A program made the position numbers and the translations under genes. Positions 17,703 through 24,727 of a stretch of DNA of 64,000 bases are shown here, one piece after another; the first letter of the stretch is position 1; each line of letters begins with the position of its first letter. Location of the stretch: the NCBI RefSeq assembly GCF_039539445.1, contig NZ_BAABDD010000020.1, positions 29,851-93,850 on the forward strand, given 5' to 3'. The DNA is from Salinactinospora qingdaonensis. GTDB lineage: Bacteria > Actinomycetota > Actinomycetes > Streptosporangiales > Streptosporangiaceae. The notes beneath the pieces were generated by a model, which saw only the letters and a list, made by a program, of their open reading frames with translations, was not told where the DNA came from and made no database searches.

Positions 17703-18833
17703 ATGGGTGAGGCCATGGTCAAGAAGAGTGATCCACGCCATACTCTTGCTCCATACGTCCGGATTGGTGTTCAAAATGAGCGAATGTACCTTGGCTTCGG
17801 CTCGATTCAGCAGGTCATCACCGACAAGGAACTGTGGGAGCCACTAGCCCGCCTCGCCGACTACTATTCCGTTCCCCGGACCGTGAACGAAGCGAGGGTG
17901 TTCCTCAGGCAGGTGTGCGGTCTTCCGGAAACACGAGCCACTGAAGCGATGCGGATACTATCTCAGGGCAATTACCTGATCCCATACGACACTCTCGGTT
18001 ACGACGAACGCTACAGTCGCCCCGCTCTGCTCTACGAACTCTCCGGTACCCGCGCTCGCGAGGTCCAGGATCGGCTGTCCCGCAGCCATGTCCTCTTCCT
18101 TGGATGCGGTGGAATCGGCAATCTCATGGCGATCACCCTGGTGACGAGCGGGATCGGGCACCTGACCCTCGTCGACGACGACCGGATCGAACTGAGCAAC
18201 CTGACACGGCAGTACATGTTCACCGAGTCCGATGTCGGCGAACTCAAAAGCACTGTGCTGGCTCGGGAGCTCGCACGCAGGAACAGCACAGTAGAGGTGA
18301 CACACCTCGAGAAGGCAATCGCTTCCCTGGACGACCTGGAATCGCTGCCTGCCGTGGATCTCGTGGTGGTTTCGGCTGATACCCCCGGCCTTACCGACCT
18401 CGTCAACACCCACTGTGTGCGAGCCGGGCAGACCTGGATGAACGTCTGTTACGTGAACGACATAGCGGTTTGGGGTCCCCTCGTGGTTCCCGGCGTGAGT
18501 GGCTGCTGGGACTGCCGGCGGATCATCGCACGTGAGCCCGCTGATGATCCGCAACTCTCCGCCGTGATCTCACGAATCAACCATCGGTATCAGGCGCCGT
18601 CCAATGGGCCGGTCAACATGCTCGCCTCCAGCCTGGCGAGTCTCGACGCCCTCAGACACCTGGGGCGTTTCGGCACTGCCCGGTCGCTGAACAGGCGGGT
18701 CGGAGTATGGACCCACGAACTTCTCTTGGACTGGCAGGAAGCGGAACTCAACCCCGCGTGCAATACCTGTGGAGCCTACTCCGGGCAAACTTCACGATCA
18801 GAATATGCAAGCCGAGGAGAGTCCGTTGAGTAG
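17703..18833 (+). CDS. mccB: MccB-like ThiF/E1-type peptide adenylyltransferase
   Basis: 376-aa E1-like enzyme that strongly recalls E. coli MccB, which joins AMP to the C-terminal Asn of the MccA heptapeptide through a succinimide and an N-P bond. An N-terminal region of about 120 residues fits the MccB peptide-clamp domain and ends RYSRPALLY...VQDRL. The ThiF domain has GCGGIGN (134-140) for ATP, LVDDDRIELSNLTRQ (156-170) with the acidic and Arg residues of the family, CVRAGQTW...GYVNDIAV-like CYVNDIAVWGPL (249-260), and two Cys pairs for zinc, C268/C271 (CWDC) and C353/C356 (CNTC). These details, especially the VNDIAV-GPL-VPG-GC stretch, are MccB-like rather than MoeB/ThiF-like. The start at 17703 (AAAGGGA upstream) could instead be ATG 17715. 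The HIT gene overlaps its end. No MFS exporter (MccC) is nearby. Confidence 0.87.
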   Translation: MGEAMVKKSDPRHTLAPYVRIGVQNERMYLGFGSIQQVITDKELWEPLARLADYYSVPRTVNEARVFLRQVCGLPETRATEAMRILSQGNYLIPYDTLGYDERYSRPALLYELSGTRAREVQDRLSRSHVLFLGCGGIGNLMAITLVTSGIGHLTLVDDDRIELSNLTRQYMFTESDVGELKSTVLARELARRNSTVEVTHLEKAIASLDDLESLPAVDLVVVSADTPGLTDLVNTHCVRAGQTWMNVCYVNDIAVWGPLVVPGVSGCWDCRRIIAREPADDPQLSAVISRINHRYQAPSNGPVNMLASSLASLDALRHLGRFGTARSLNRRVGVWTHELLLDWQEAELNPACNTCGAYSGQTSRSEYASRGESVE

Positions 18834-19314
18834 TGACCAACGTACGGCCGACTGCGTCTTCTGCCGGATCGTCGCAGGAGAGGCGCCATGTCACCGGATC
18901 TGGGAGGATGACCGGCACCTGGCTTTCCTGTCGATCTTTCCCAACACCGAGGGTTTCTCAGTCGTGGCGCCGAAAGCGCACCGGCCGAGCTACGTGATCG
19001 ACATGGCCCAGGACGATTTCGTCAGTCTGCACCTGGCCGCCGGCGAGGTCGCCCGACTCCTGGACACGGCCTATCCGGACGTGGCGCGCACCGCGATCAT
19101 GTACGAGGGCTACGGAGTGGACCACGCCCACGCCAAACTCTTCCCCATGCACGGAACGGCCGGCAACCAAGGCGACGCCTGGCAACCAGTCAAGTCATCC
19201 GTGGATGTCTACTTCGACCGCTACCAGGGCTACATCTCCTCCCACGACCACCGGCGCGCCGACGACCAGCAACTCACCAAAACCGCCGAACACATCAGAT
19301 CACTGCACCGCTGA
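18826..19314 (+). CDS. HIT-domain hydrolase, possible MccH-type immunity protein
   Basis: 162-aa histidine-triad protein. CVFC near the N-terminus is the usual Cys pair, IFPNTEGFSVVAPKAH the substrate loop, and DHAHAKLFPMHG (99-110) the active site with H100 and H102; the third triad His is Lys104. HIT proteins hydrolyse nucleotide phosphoramides and aminoacyl-adenylates; MccH-type members inactivate processed microcin C-like compounds by cleaving the N-P bond and so give self-immunity. The TTG at 18826 is favoured by GAGGAG six bases upstream and overlaps the mccB-like stop; an ATG at 18805 would add seven residues. Tight coupling to the MccB-like gene supports an immunity role, but general Ap4A-type hydrolase activity is possible. 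Confidence 0.82.
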   Translation: MSSDQRTADCVFCRIVAGEAPCHRIWEDDRHLAFLSIFPNTEGFSVVAPKAHRPSYVIDMAQDDFVSLHLAAGEVARLLDTAYPDVARTAIMYEGYGVDHAHAKLFPMHGTAGNQGDAWQPVKSSVDVYFDRYQGYISSHDHRRADDQQLTKTAEHIRSLHR

Positions 19315-19345
19315 GGCTGAGCAAGATTCAGCCGGACTAGATCAA

Positions 19346-19384
19346 GCGAAGGGCCAGGAGTGAAATGCGCTCCCGGCCCTTCGC
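19346..19384. terminator. Strong hairpin between HIT gene and heptapeptide ORF
   Basis: A 15-bp stem with one A.C mismatch (GCGAAGGGCCAGGAG pairing with CTCCCGGCCCTTCGC) and a 9-nt loop. It begins 9 nt after the stop codon of the minus-strand heptapeptide ORF and 31 nt after the HIT stop on the plus strand, so it can end both transcripts. It lacks a U-run. In E. coli, a hairpin just after mccA, controlled by the ribosome at the stop codon, sets the excess of mccA transcript; the geometry here is alike. Confidence 0.8.
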
Positions 19385-19393
19385 ATACGCTAC

Positions 19394-19417
19394 CTAGTTG
19401 CCGCCGTCACCATTCAT
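19394..19417 (-). CDS. mccA: Putative MccA-like heptapeptide precursor, MNGDGGN
   Basis: A 7-codon ORF, ATG-AAT-GGT-GAC-GGC-GGC-AAC-TAG, encoding MNGDGGN. It shows the two hallmarks of microcin C precursors: exactly seven residues and a C-terminal Asn (E. coli MccA is MRTGNAN). It has a perfect Shine-Dalgarno (AAGGAGGT) with ideal spacing and a strong hairpin directly after the stop. It lies 80 bp from the end of the HIT gene of the MccB-like operon, but on the opposite strand, whereas mccA normally precedes mccB on the same strand. Expected fate: AMP transfer to the terminal Asn, giving a Trojan-horse aspartyl-adenylate that inhibits AspRS after processing. No promoter was identified with confidence. 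Being this short, it must be proven by expression or mass spectrometry. Confidence 0.72.
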   Translation of the reverse strand: MNGDGGN

Positions 19418-19429
19418 TTCTACCTCCTT
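19418..19429 (-). promoter_or_regulatory. Perfect Shine-Dalgarno of the heptapeptide ORF
   Basis: AAGGAGGTAGAA directly before the ATG, fully complementary to the 16S anti-Shine-Dalgarno. Most genes of this window have weaker sites, so it argues that the tiny ORF is translated at a high rate. Confidence 0.8.
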
Positions 19430-20014
19430 GGACAGGCCCTGGAAATGCGTCCCCAAAATCACTACAAGGGGACATCAGGTCCCAAGCTAACCTCGCCGAG
19501 GAATTCAAACTACAGAGTTGCTCTAAGTTGCTGATTTTTGAGAACTCATGCGGGGAAGGCGAGGTGGCCGTGCGTGTGGTGGGTGGGGTCGCACACGGCG
19601 TACCGGCGACGACTCGACTCGACCGACGAGAGCAACACCTACGCGAAACCCCGCTTCAGGCGTCGATGAGCGGCACCGTCCCGGTACCCGCCCTCGGAAG
19701 GGCCGACGGGTGGGCGCAAGCGGGGAAGCTACCTGCGCTGTCGCCCCGCAGGCTGGCGAGGTCGCGCAGTGGTCGAGGCACGAGCGGACGACGAACACCC
19801 CCATAGTCCCGTGCCCCGACCGTTCAAAAACAGGATCTAGAGCGTCTGCCTTGACGGTGCGCAGCAGGGAGAGCCGTGCGGATCAGTCACACGCTAGCAG
19901 TAATCAAGGTTGATTCAAGGTTAAATGGAGATTGATATCAAGGCCAGTAGGCAGTCAACCGAGAAATAAGCGAATATAGTGGGGTTACTGTTTCGACCAG
20001 CTCGGGAGGCTGTC
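19430..20014. other. Intergenic with a palindromic element
   Basis: No further gene seen. The left part should hold the minus-strand promoter of the heptapeptide ORF. A divergent copy of the dispersed palindromic element, in minus orientation, spans about 19751-19845 and ends in CCTGTTTTTGAACGG next to a CTAG. The part from 19880 to 20000 is AT-richer and likely carries the promoter of the 72-aa gene. Confidence 0.5.
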
Positions 20015-20233
20015 GTGCACCTTCAGAAGCTCTGCAAAGACCCGGAGTCGAACCCCACTGGCTGCCAGAGCGTCTACCTCGCCGAGAACGGCATGCTGGC
20101 CGTGCAAGGACTGGCGATGGACACCGATACCTTCGCCAACATGGAGAACGTGCTGCCCGGCGAGAACGGAGTGCTGATCAAGCCCGAGATCATCCTGGAG
20201 GCGGCCCGGCTCTACCAGGCAGGCTCACAATGA
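20015..20233 (+). CDS. Small protein of XRE/DUF6879 module, copy 2
   Basis: 72-aa relative of the 66-aa protein encoded at 17334-17534: TGCQSVYLAENGMLAVQGLAM followed by MENVLPGENGVLIKPEIILEAARLY. A GTG start at 20015 with GGGAGG just upstream is preferred over the GTG at 19979, because it aligns the N-termini of the two proteins (MHLQKL and MRLHNI). Its stop overlaps the DUF6879 start (ATGA). First gene of an operon that mirrors the one at 15957-17534. Function unknown. Confidence 0.72.
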   Translation: MHLQKLCKDPESNPTGCQSVYLAENGMLAVQGLAMDTDTFANMENVLPGENGVLIKPEIILEAARLYQAGSQ

Positions 20234-20775
20234 CGACGCGGCAGGACTCCCGGCCCGGTATCGACGAGCTGGTAAAAGCCCTATCCGGTTTCCGCTACTC
20301 GCTGTTTCGCCTGGAAACGCTGCAACGCTACTCCGGCAGCAGCGAAGACGAGGCCCTGGCCGAATGGCGGCGCAGCGGCACGGTCACGCCGACCGAAGAG
20401 CTACGCCAGTGGTGCGCACACATCCAACGGCGGGTCAGGGACGGTTGCCGCGCCCAGCGGGTGCACGTCGTGACCGAGCCGCTGACCGATTACATGCGCT
20501 TCGAGCTCGCCTCCTATGCCCCCAATGTCGAGGCCGGAGAGGAGGTGCGAGTCATTCCCGTACCCCCTAACGGAGAATGGCCCGCTGACGTACCCTCCGG
20601 GAGCGACTTCTGGCTCATCGACGCACGGCAGCTATGGTCGATGCGGTATGCGCCGGACGGCGCATGGCTCGAAGCCGAACCAGTTACCGATGTGCAGCGC
20701 ATCGTCGACGCCTGCGCCATCCGCGACGCCGCGCTGGCGCAGTCACGACCATGGCGGGACTACCACCCGCGTTAA
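20230..20775 (+). CDS. DUF6879 family protein, copy 2
   Basis: 181-aa paralogue of the protein encoded at 16805-17332. Shared landmarks are FRYSLFRLETLQRY, YMRFELASYAPNVEAGEEVRVIP, SDFWLIDARQLWSMRY and an Ala/Arg-rich C-terminus ending in a Trp-x-x-Tyr/Leu motif (RPWRDYHPR). The ATG overlaps the preceding stop, and the XRE gene follows after 25 bp. No catalytic motif is recognisable. The conserved partnership with an XRE protein suggests that it modulates or partners that regulator, but this is inference. Confidence 0.75.
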   Translation: MTTRQDSRPGIDELVKALSGFRYSLFRLETLQRYSGSSEDEALAEWRRSGTVTPTEELRQWCAHIQRRVRDGCRAQRVHVVTEPLTDYMRFELASYAPNVEAGEEVRVIPVPPNGEWPADVPSGSDFWLIDARQLWSMRYAPDGAWLEAEPVTDVQRIVDACAIRDAALAQSRPWRDYHPR

Positions 20776-20800
20776 GGCAGAACCAGGAGGACGCAGCAGA

Positions 20801-21691
20801 GTGCCGGCCCCGATCACGCCGCAACGAGCGATGCTCGCCCGTCGGCTTCGCGAGCTACGCGCTGCTGCGTTCCCCTCCGGCAGCGCTCTGGCGCGCCACC
20901 TGGGCTGGCACCAGACCCGCGTCTCCAAACTGGAACAGGGCAACCAACGCCCCACCGACGACGACCTTGACCAGTGGGCCGAGGCTGTCGGCGCATCCCA
21001 GGAACAACTGGAGGAACTGCGCGAACTCGCCAGTGCGGCCCGCATCGAATACGCCACCTTCGGGCAGCGGTACCGCAGGCACGGCGGAGCCGTCGCCGAG
21101 CAGGAAACCACCACGCGCGAAGACGCGGCATCCACCCGGATCGCGGAGTTCCAACCCGCGTTGGTTCCCGGGCTGCTGCAAACCGCCGCCTACGCCCGCG
21201 ACGTGCTCACCCGCCCATGCGGCCCCGCATCGGCCGGAGTCACCCCCGACGAGATCGACGCCCTCGTCGGCAAACGCATGGAACGCCAGCAGGCCCTCTA
21301 TCAGCCACATCAGAACATTCAGATCATCATGGGCGAAGCGGCACTGCACACCCGCTTCGGAACGACCGAAACACTCATTGGCCAATTGGACCGGCTGCTC
21401 GCCCTCACCGACTATGCCCATGTCGAGATCGGGGTCATCCCTTTCACGGCAGCGATGCCGGTCTTCCCGCTAACCAACTTCATCCTCTACGACGACCACG
21501 TACTCATCGAGTCCCTCACCGCCCAACAACGACTCGACGCGGCAGACGAGATCAACGCCTACGCGAACTACTTCCAGCAACTCAAAGACGCAGCCCTCAC
21601 CGGCCACGAGTTCAAAAAGTTGCTGCTACGCATCTCAGCCGCTCTCCGCGCCGAGGACACCGCTGTCCGCCCCCGAACCGGTGACACGTAG
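20801..21691 (+). CDS. XRE regulator with DUF5753 (Scr1 family)
   Basis: 296-aa regulator. N-terminal HTH: LARRLRELRAAAFPSGSALARHLGWHQTRVSKLEQGNQRPT. The DUF5753 part has FQPALVPGLLQTAAYARDVL and VEIGVIPF. The GTG at 20801 follows AGGAGG; the frame is open further upstream but there it is only the shadow of the DUF6879 gene. It closes the second small-protein/DUF6879/XRE module. Together with the mirror module at 15957-17534 it frames the microcin C-like genes, so the two regulators may compete for or share control of the locus. Confidence 0.85.
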   Translation: MPAPITPQRAMLARRLRELRAAAFPSGSALARHLGWHQTRVSKLEQGNQRPTDDDLDQWAEAVGASQEQLEELRELASAARIEYATFGQRYRRHGGAVAEQETTTREDAASTRIAEFQPALVPGLLQTAAYARDVLTRPCGPASAGVTPDEIDALVGKRMERQQALYQPHQNIQIIMGEAALHTRFGTTETLIGQLDRLLALTDYAHVEIGVIPFTAAMPVFPLTNFILYDDHVLIESLTAQQRLDAADEINAYANYFQQLKDAALTGHEFKKLLLRISAALRAEDTAVRPRTGDT

Positions 21692-22631
21692 GTCCGACTT
21701 CGCAAGCCTTCTATCATCGCCGATCGTGGAGAACAGCCCGCGTTTCGACTGAAAACGCGGAATAGATCCGCCGCGGGCTCGTGGCTCGCCGCAGAGAGCT
21801 GCTCCCCGGAGGGGTTGGGGTGGGCCGTGCTTGGGGACCCGGCGTTCGCTCGTGCCTCGATCGCTGCGCGATCTCAGCAGCCTGAGGAGGCGCCATGGCT
21901 AAGGTAGGCCAGAAGGCTGCCGCTCATTGCCCCCAGCGCAGGCCATGCTCGGAAGTTTGGCGTTCACTCGTGCCTCGATCGCTGCGCGATCTCAGCAGCC
22001 TGAGGAGGCGCCGTGGCTGAGGCTGCCGGAAACGACACGGGCGGCCACCGGGGCAACGGAACGCCGCTGTAGCACGGGACCTTGCTCTGACTTAGAAGCT
22101 CGCTCTACCCCGGAAGGGTGCTCGAGCGCGGTGCGTCACTGTAACGCGGGATACAGCGGATACAGCGGTGGGCGGCGCCCCTCCAAGGCGCAGCCGATCT
22201 ATGGGCGCCCCAGAGGGCGTGGGGCCACAGCACCTGCCCCAGCCACAGCCCACCCTGGAGAGTTGGTGGGGGTGGGCCGGGTGGAGGGACAGATGCTAAG
22301 GGGATGGGCCGGGAAAGGGACAAATCCCAGCAGGGCGGGCCGGGCGCACGGGCGGGTGCCAGTGGAATGGACCGGGCGCACAGGCAGACTCCAGGAGAAC
22401 AGCCCACCCAGGCTGCTGAGATCGCGCAGCGATCGAAGCACGAGCGACGGAAAAACCCTCCCACGCCACCCCAACCACAGCCCACCCAGGCTGCTGAGAT
22501 CGCGCAGCGATCGAAGCACGAGCGACGGAAGAACCCTCACGCCACCCTCGCTCCAGGCATCAATGAGCGGTAGCCTCCCGGCCCACCCCGGAGGAGGGGA
22601 GTGGGGGGTGGGCCGGGTGGGTGGGCGGGCT
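21692..22631. repeat. Repeat field
   Basis: No gene seen. Two palindromic cores in plus orientation (21850-21881, 21968-21999), each followed by CTGAGGAGGCGCC, and two in minus orientation (22412-22443, 22490-22521) that belong to a 78-bp direct tandem duplication beginning AGCCCACCCAGGCTGCTGAG. All four have GCGCGATCTCAGCAGC-type sequence rather than TCGGCAGC. Frames here are low-complexity shadows. Confidence 0.7.
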
Positions 22632-23048
22632 CTAGGGGGTCGGCTGGGGCGTTTCGGCCGGCTCGGCGGGTGCCGCGGGCGGAGAGTCGGGACGCTCGGG
22701 GCTCTCCCCGGTGGAGTCGGTCGCTTCCGGGGGTTCTGAGTCTTCCGGGGCCTCGGGGCACGCGCACTCGTCGGGGCAGTCGCAGTCGTCGGCGTCCATC
22801 TCGTCGAGCCGGCGCTCGACCATGGCCAGGACACGCTCCAGCATGCTGACGGTGTCGGTGTGGATGGTCCGTCCCTCGCCGCAGCGGGGGCGGGCGCTGT
22901 AGGGCGCCATGCGGCGCTCGGGATGGTGGCGGATCTGCCACAGGTAGCCGTACCGGCGCGCGGTCGGCCGCAGCTTGACGGGCAGGTCCGACAGCCGGGT
23001 CTCCGGCAGCGATCGGGGCGGCACGTCCTCGGTCGCGGTCACGGCCAT
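22632..23048 (-). CDS. Acidic Cys-rich hypothetical protein, copy 1
   Basis: 138-aa protein of unknown function. The first half is basic and well conserved between the two copies in this window (SDLPVKLRPTARRYGYLWQI, PYSARPRCGEGRTIHTDTV, LERVLAMVERRLDEMD); then comes a Cys/Asp cluster, DDCDCPDECACPEAPE, and a Pro/Glu/Ser-rich low-complexity tail. The Cys pattern might bind a metal. The ATG at 23048 overlaps the stop of a preceding 22-codon ORF (TGATG), implying translational coupling. It is divergent from an XRE/DUF397 pair. The second copy is at 30408-30824. Confidence 0.65.
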   Translation of the reverse strand: MAVTATEDVPPRSLPETRLSDLPVKLRPTARRYGYLWQIRHHPERRMAPYSARPRCGEGRTIHTDTVSMLERVLAMVERRLDEMDADDCDCPDECACPEAPEDSEPPEATDSTGESPERPDSPPAAPAEPAETPQPTP

Positions 23049-23116
23049 CACCGCCCCATCCACAGCAGGCAACGCACCCGCTGCGCTCGGTAGTGGTTCC
23101 GGATAAGCTTGAACAT
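23048..23116 (-). CDS. 22-aa upstream ORF coupled to Cys-rich protein
   Basis: Encodes MFKLIRNHYRAQRVRCLLWMGR, with a purine-rich GAGGCAGGTGGAAC leader in front of the ATG. Its stop overlaps the start of the next gene as TGATG. The same ORF, with one residue changed (VCCLL), is kept in the second copy at 30824-30892, including the overlap, which supports translation. The peptide is basic. It may be a leader that couples translation or a small functional peptide. Confidence 0.55.
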   Translation of the reverse strand: MFKLIRNHYRAQRVRCLLWMGR

Positions 23117-23295
23117 GTTCCACCTGCCTCTTTCAGGTTGGGACCACGCCCCCGGGCCGCCATCGGCCGCGGGGGCTCTCGTGCTTCCGGAGTACACACT
23201 CCAACACACCCTGCTTAATAGCTATAAGGTTCAGCGTCTTGTCGTGTTCACAGCTTCCTGTAGACATACGTCGAGCTCTCGTGAACAATGTGAAC

Positions 23296-24096
23296 ATGAA
23301 TGGCTCAGCTTGGCAGCGCTGGGGACACGAGCTGCGACGACACCGTGAGGCCGCAGCACTCACCCAGCGGAAACTCGCTTCCGAGACCTTTCTTTCGCCC
23401 GCAACGATCAGCAGCTTCGAGAACGGCACACGTTCACCGCGCCATAAGCACGCTGAGGATATGGATAAGATCCTCAATGCTGGTGGAGAGCTGCTCCAAC
23501 TTTGGTCAGAGATAACCAACCGGCGGGACATCCCCGAGCGGTGGCGAAAATTTGAAGCCGTGGAGCAGGATGCTACCGAGATCAAGGAGTTTCATAACGC
23601 GGTGATCCCGGGGCTCTTGCAGACCCCTGGCTATGCCGAGTCGATCCTAAGAAACACCAAGTTTGGAAAATGGGAAGACGCGGAACTGAAAAAGCTTGTC
23701 AACTCCCGAGTTTCTCGACTTCCCTCTGTCGAGGGCGCAGATTTATCCTTCGTACTCGATGAGCAGGCCATCCGCAGGGTTGTCGGTTCTCGTGCGATCC
23801 ACCGGGATCAGCTCAGCCATCTTCACACCCTGGTCGAGAAACAGAAGATAAGGCTGGGCATCATTCCACTGTACACTCCCTCTCACCCAAACCCCACCGG
23901 CCCGTTTCGAGTGATATCCCTTCAGGACGGTAGAATGATCGGGCACGAGGAGCATCGCTCAGGGATGCATGTTGTGACCGGCCCGGAAGCCAACCGTATG
24001 TCTTCTATTTTTGGCTCTCTGCAAGCAGAGGCTCTACCGACCAGCCAAACCATCGAACTTCTTAGCGAAATAGGAAACGAAATCAATGGACAATAA
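23296..24096 (+). CDS. XRE regulator with DUF5753, cassette copy 1
   Basis: 266-aa Scr1-type regulator: HTH LRRHREAAALTQRKLASETFLSPATISSFENG, and DUF5753 with EFHNAVIPGLLQTPGYAESIL and GHEEHRSGMHVVTGPEANR. The next gene, a DUF397 protein, overlaps its end by 11 bp, the classic pairing for this family. The protein encoded at 31078-31863 has the same architecture but a clearly different HTH, although the DNA around both copies is nearly identical. The start at 23296 is chosen among GTG/ATG candidates (23281, 23290, 23296) by the position of the HTH. Confidence 0.86.
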   Translation: MNGSAWQRWGHELRRHREAAALTQRKLASETFLSPATISSFENGTRSPRHKHAEDMDKILNAGGELLQLWSEITNRRDIPERWRKFEAVEQDATEIKEFHNAVIPGLLQTPGYAESILRNTKFGKWEDAELKKLVNSRVSRLPSVEGADLSFVLDEQAIRRVVGSRAIHRDQLSHLHTLVEKQKIRLGIIPLYTPSHPNPTGPFRVISLQDGRMIGHEEHRSGMHVVTGPEANRMSSIFGSLQAEALPTSQTIELLSEIGNEINGQ

Positions 24097-24262
24097 CTGG
24101 CACAAGTCAAGCTACACCACCGCGGAGAATGTTAACTGTGTCGAGTGCAGAACCGATGGAAGTCTCGTACAGGTTCGCGACACTCAAAATCGCCAACTAG
24201 GCCATCTTTCGGTTCCCCCTCAGGAGTGGCGCGCTTTTCTCGTGGAGATCGAGCGTTTTTAG
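24086..24262 (+). CDS. DUF397 protein, cassette copy 1
   Basis: 58-aa DUF397 protein, beginning MDNNWHKSSYTTAENVNCVECR and ending in PPQEWRAFLVEIERF. The W-x-K-S-S start and the C-V-E signature are typical. DUF397 proteins are small partners of Scr1-type XRE regulators. The ATG at 24086 overlaps the XRE gene. The homologue of equal length is at 31860-32036. It ends 26 bp before a truncated drmMI fragment on the opposite strand. Confidence 0.88.
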   Translation: MDNNWHKSSYTTAENVNCVECRTDGSLVQVRDTQNRQLGHLSVPPQEWRAFLVEIERF

Positions 24263-24288
24263 GTGCAGCGGGAATGCCCCGGAAAAGC

Positions 24289-24597
24289 TTAGAAGAGCGC
24301 ATCCGGGGCAGTGCCCTTCTTGTTGGACTTTTCGTGTAACCCTTGCTCGACCTCGGCGTCGTAGCGCTCGTGGTTCAACTCCAGCAGCCGGTCCAGGATC
24401 TCAATACGTACCGCTGGACCGATCGTGTAGCGGGTGCCCTGCCGTGTCTCGTGGAAGTCGTGGCCAAGCCCTTGAGCCAGCAGGTCATCCCAACCGTAGG
24501 CCCGCACCACCGCCTCATCGATCGCCCGGTGGATCTCCCGCAGCTCGACGATGTCGGTATCGCGGTTCTTGGGGTCGTGGACCATGTTGTAGGTCTT
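24289..24597 (-). pseudogene. Truncated 3' end of drmMI
   Basis: The last 102 codons (KTYNMVHDPKNRDTDIVELRE ... KKGTAPDALF and stop) are almost identical to the C-terminus of the intact drmMI (32063 end), with a few substitutions such as GWDD for GWED. Upstream of the KTYN codons the sequence departs completely from drmMI. It has no start of its own. It marks one end of a duplicated segment and is the scar of the recombination that separated the two halves of the DISARM system or inserted the RiPP/valS segment. Confidence 0.9.
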
Positions 24598-24727
24598 GGT
24601 GCTTGGTGAGACCAGACTGGAATGCTGTACACCCTCCCTTTTCCCTTCTCCTGCAACCGAACCCCGGCTTTCTCGTAGATACAGGTACACGCCACGATGC
24701 TTTTTCGGGGGGTGTCCTTGACGGAAA

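Noticed and set aside
17570..17708. Short frames upstream of mccB (MLDTVRQSAAAIA, MSNSEQSSSLSPPDA, MLRLRLKISLHLHRKRDSYG) as the microcin precursor in the classic position.
   Set aside because: None has a Shine-Dalgarno, none is seven residues and none ends in Asn; the convergent MNGDGGN ORF fits far better.
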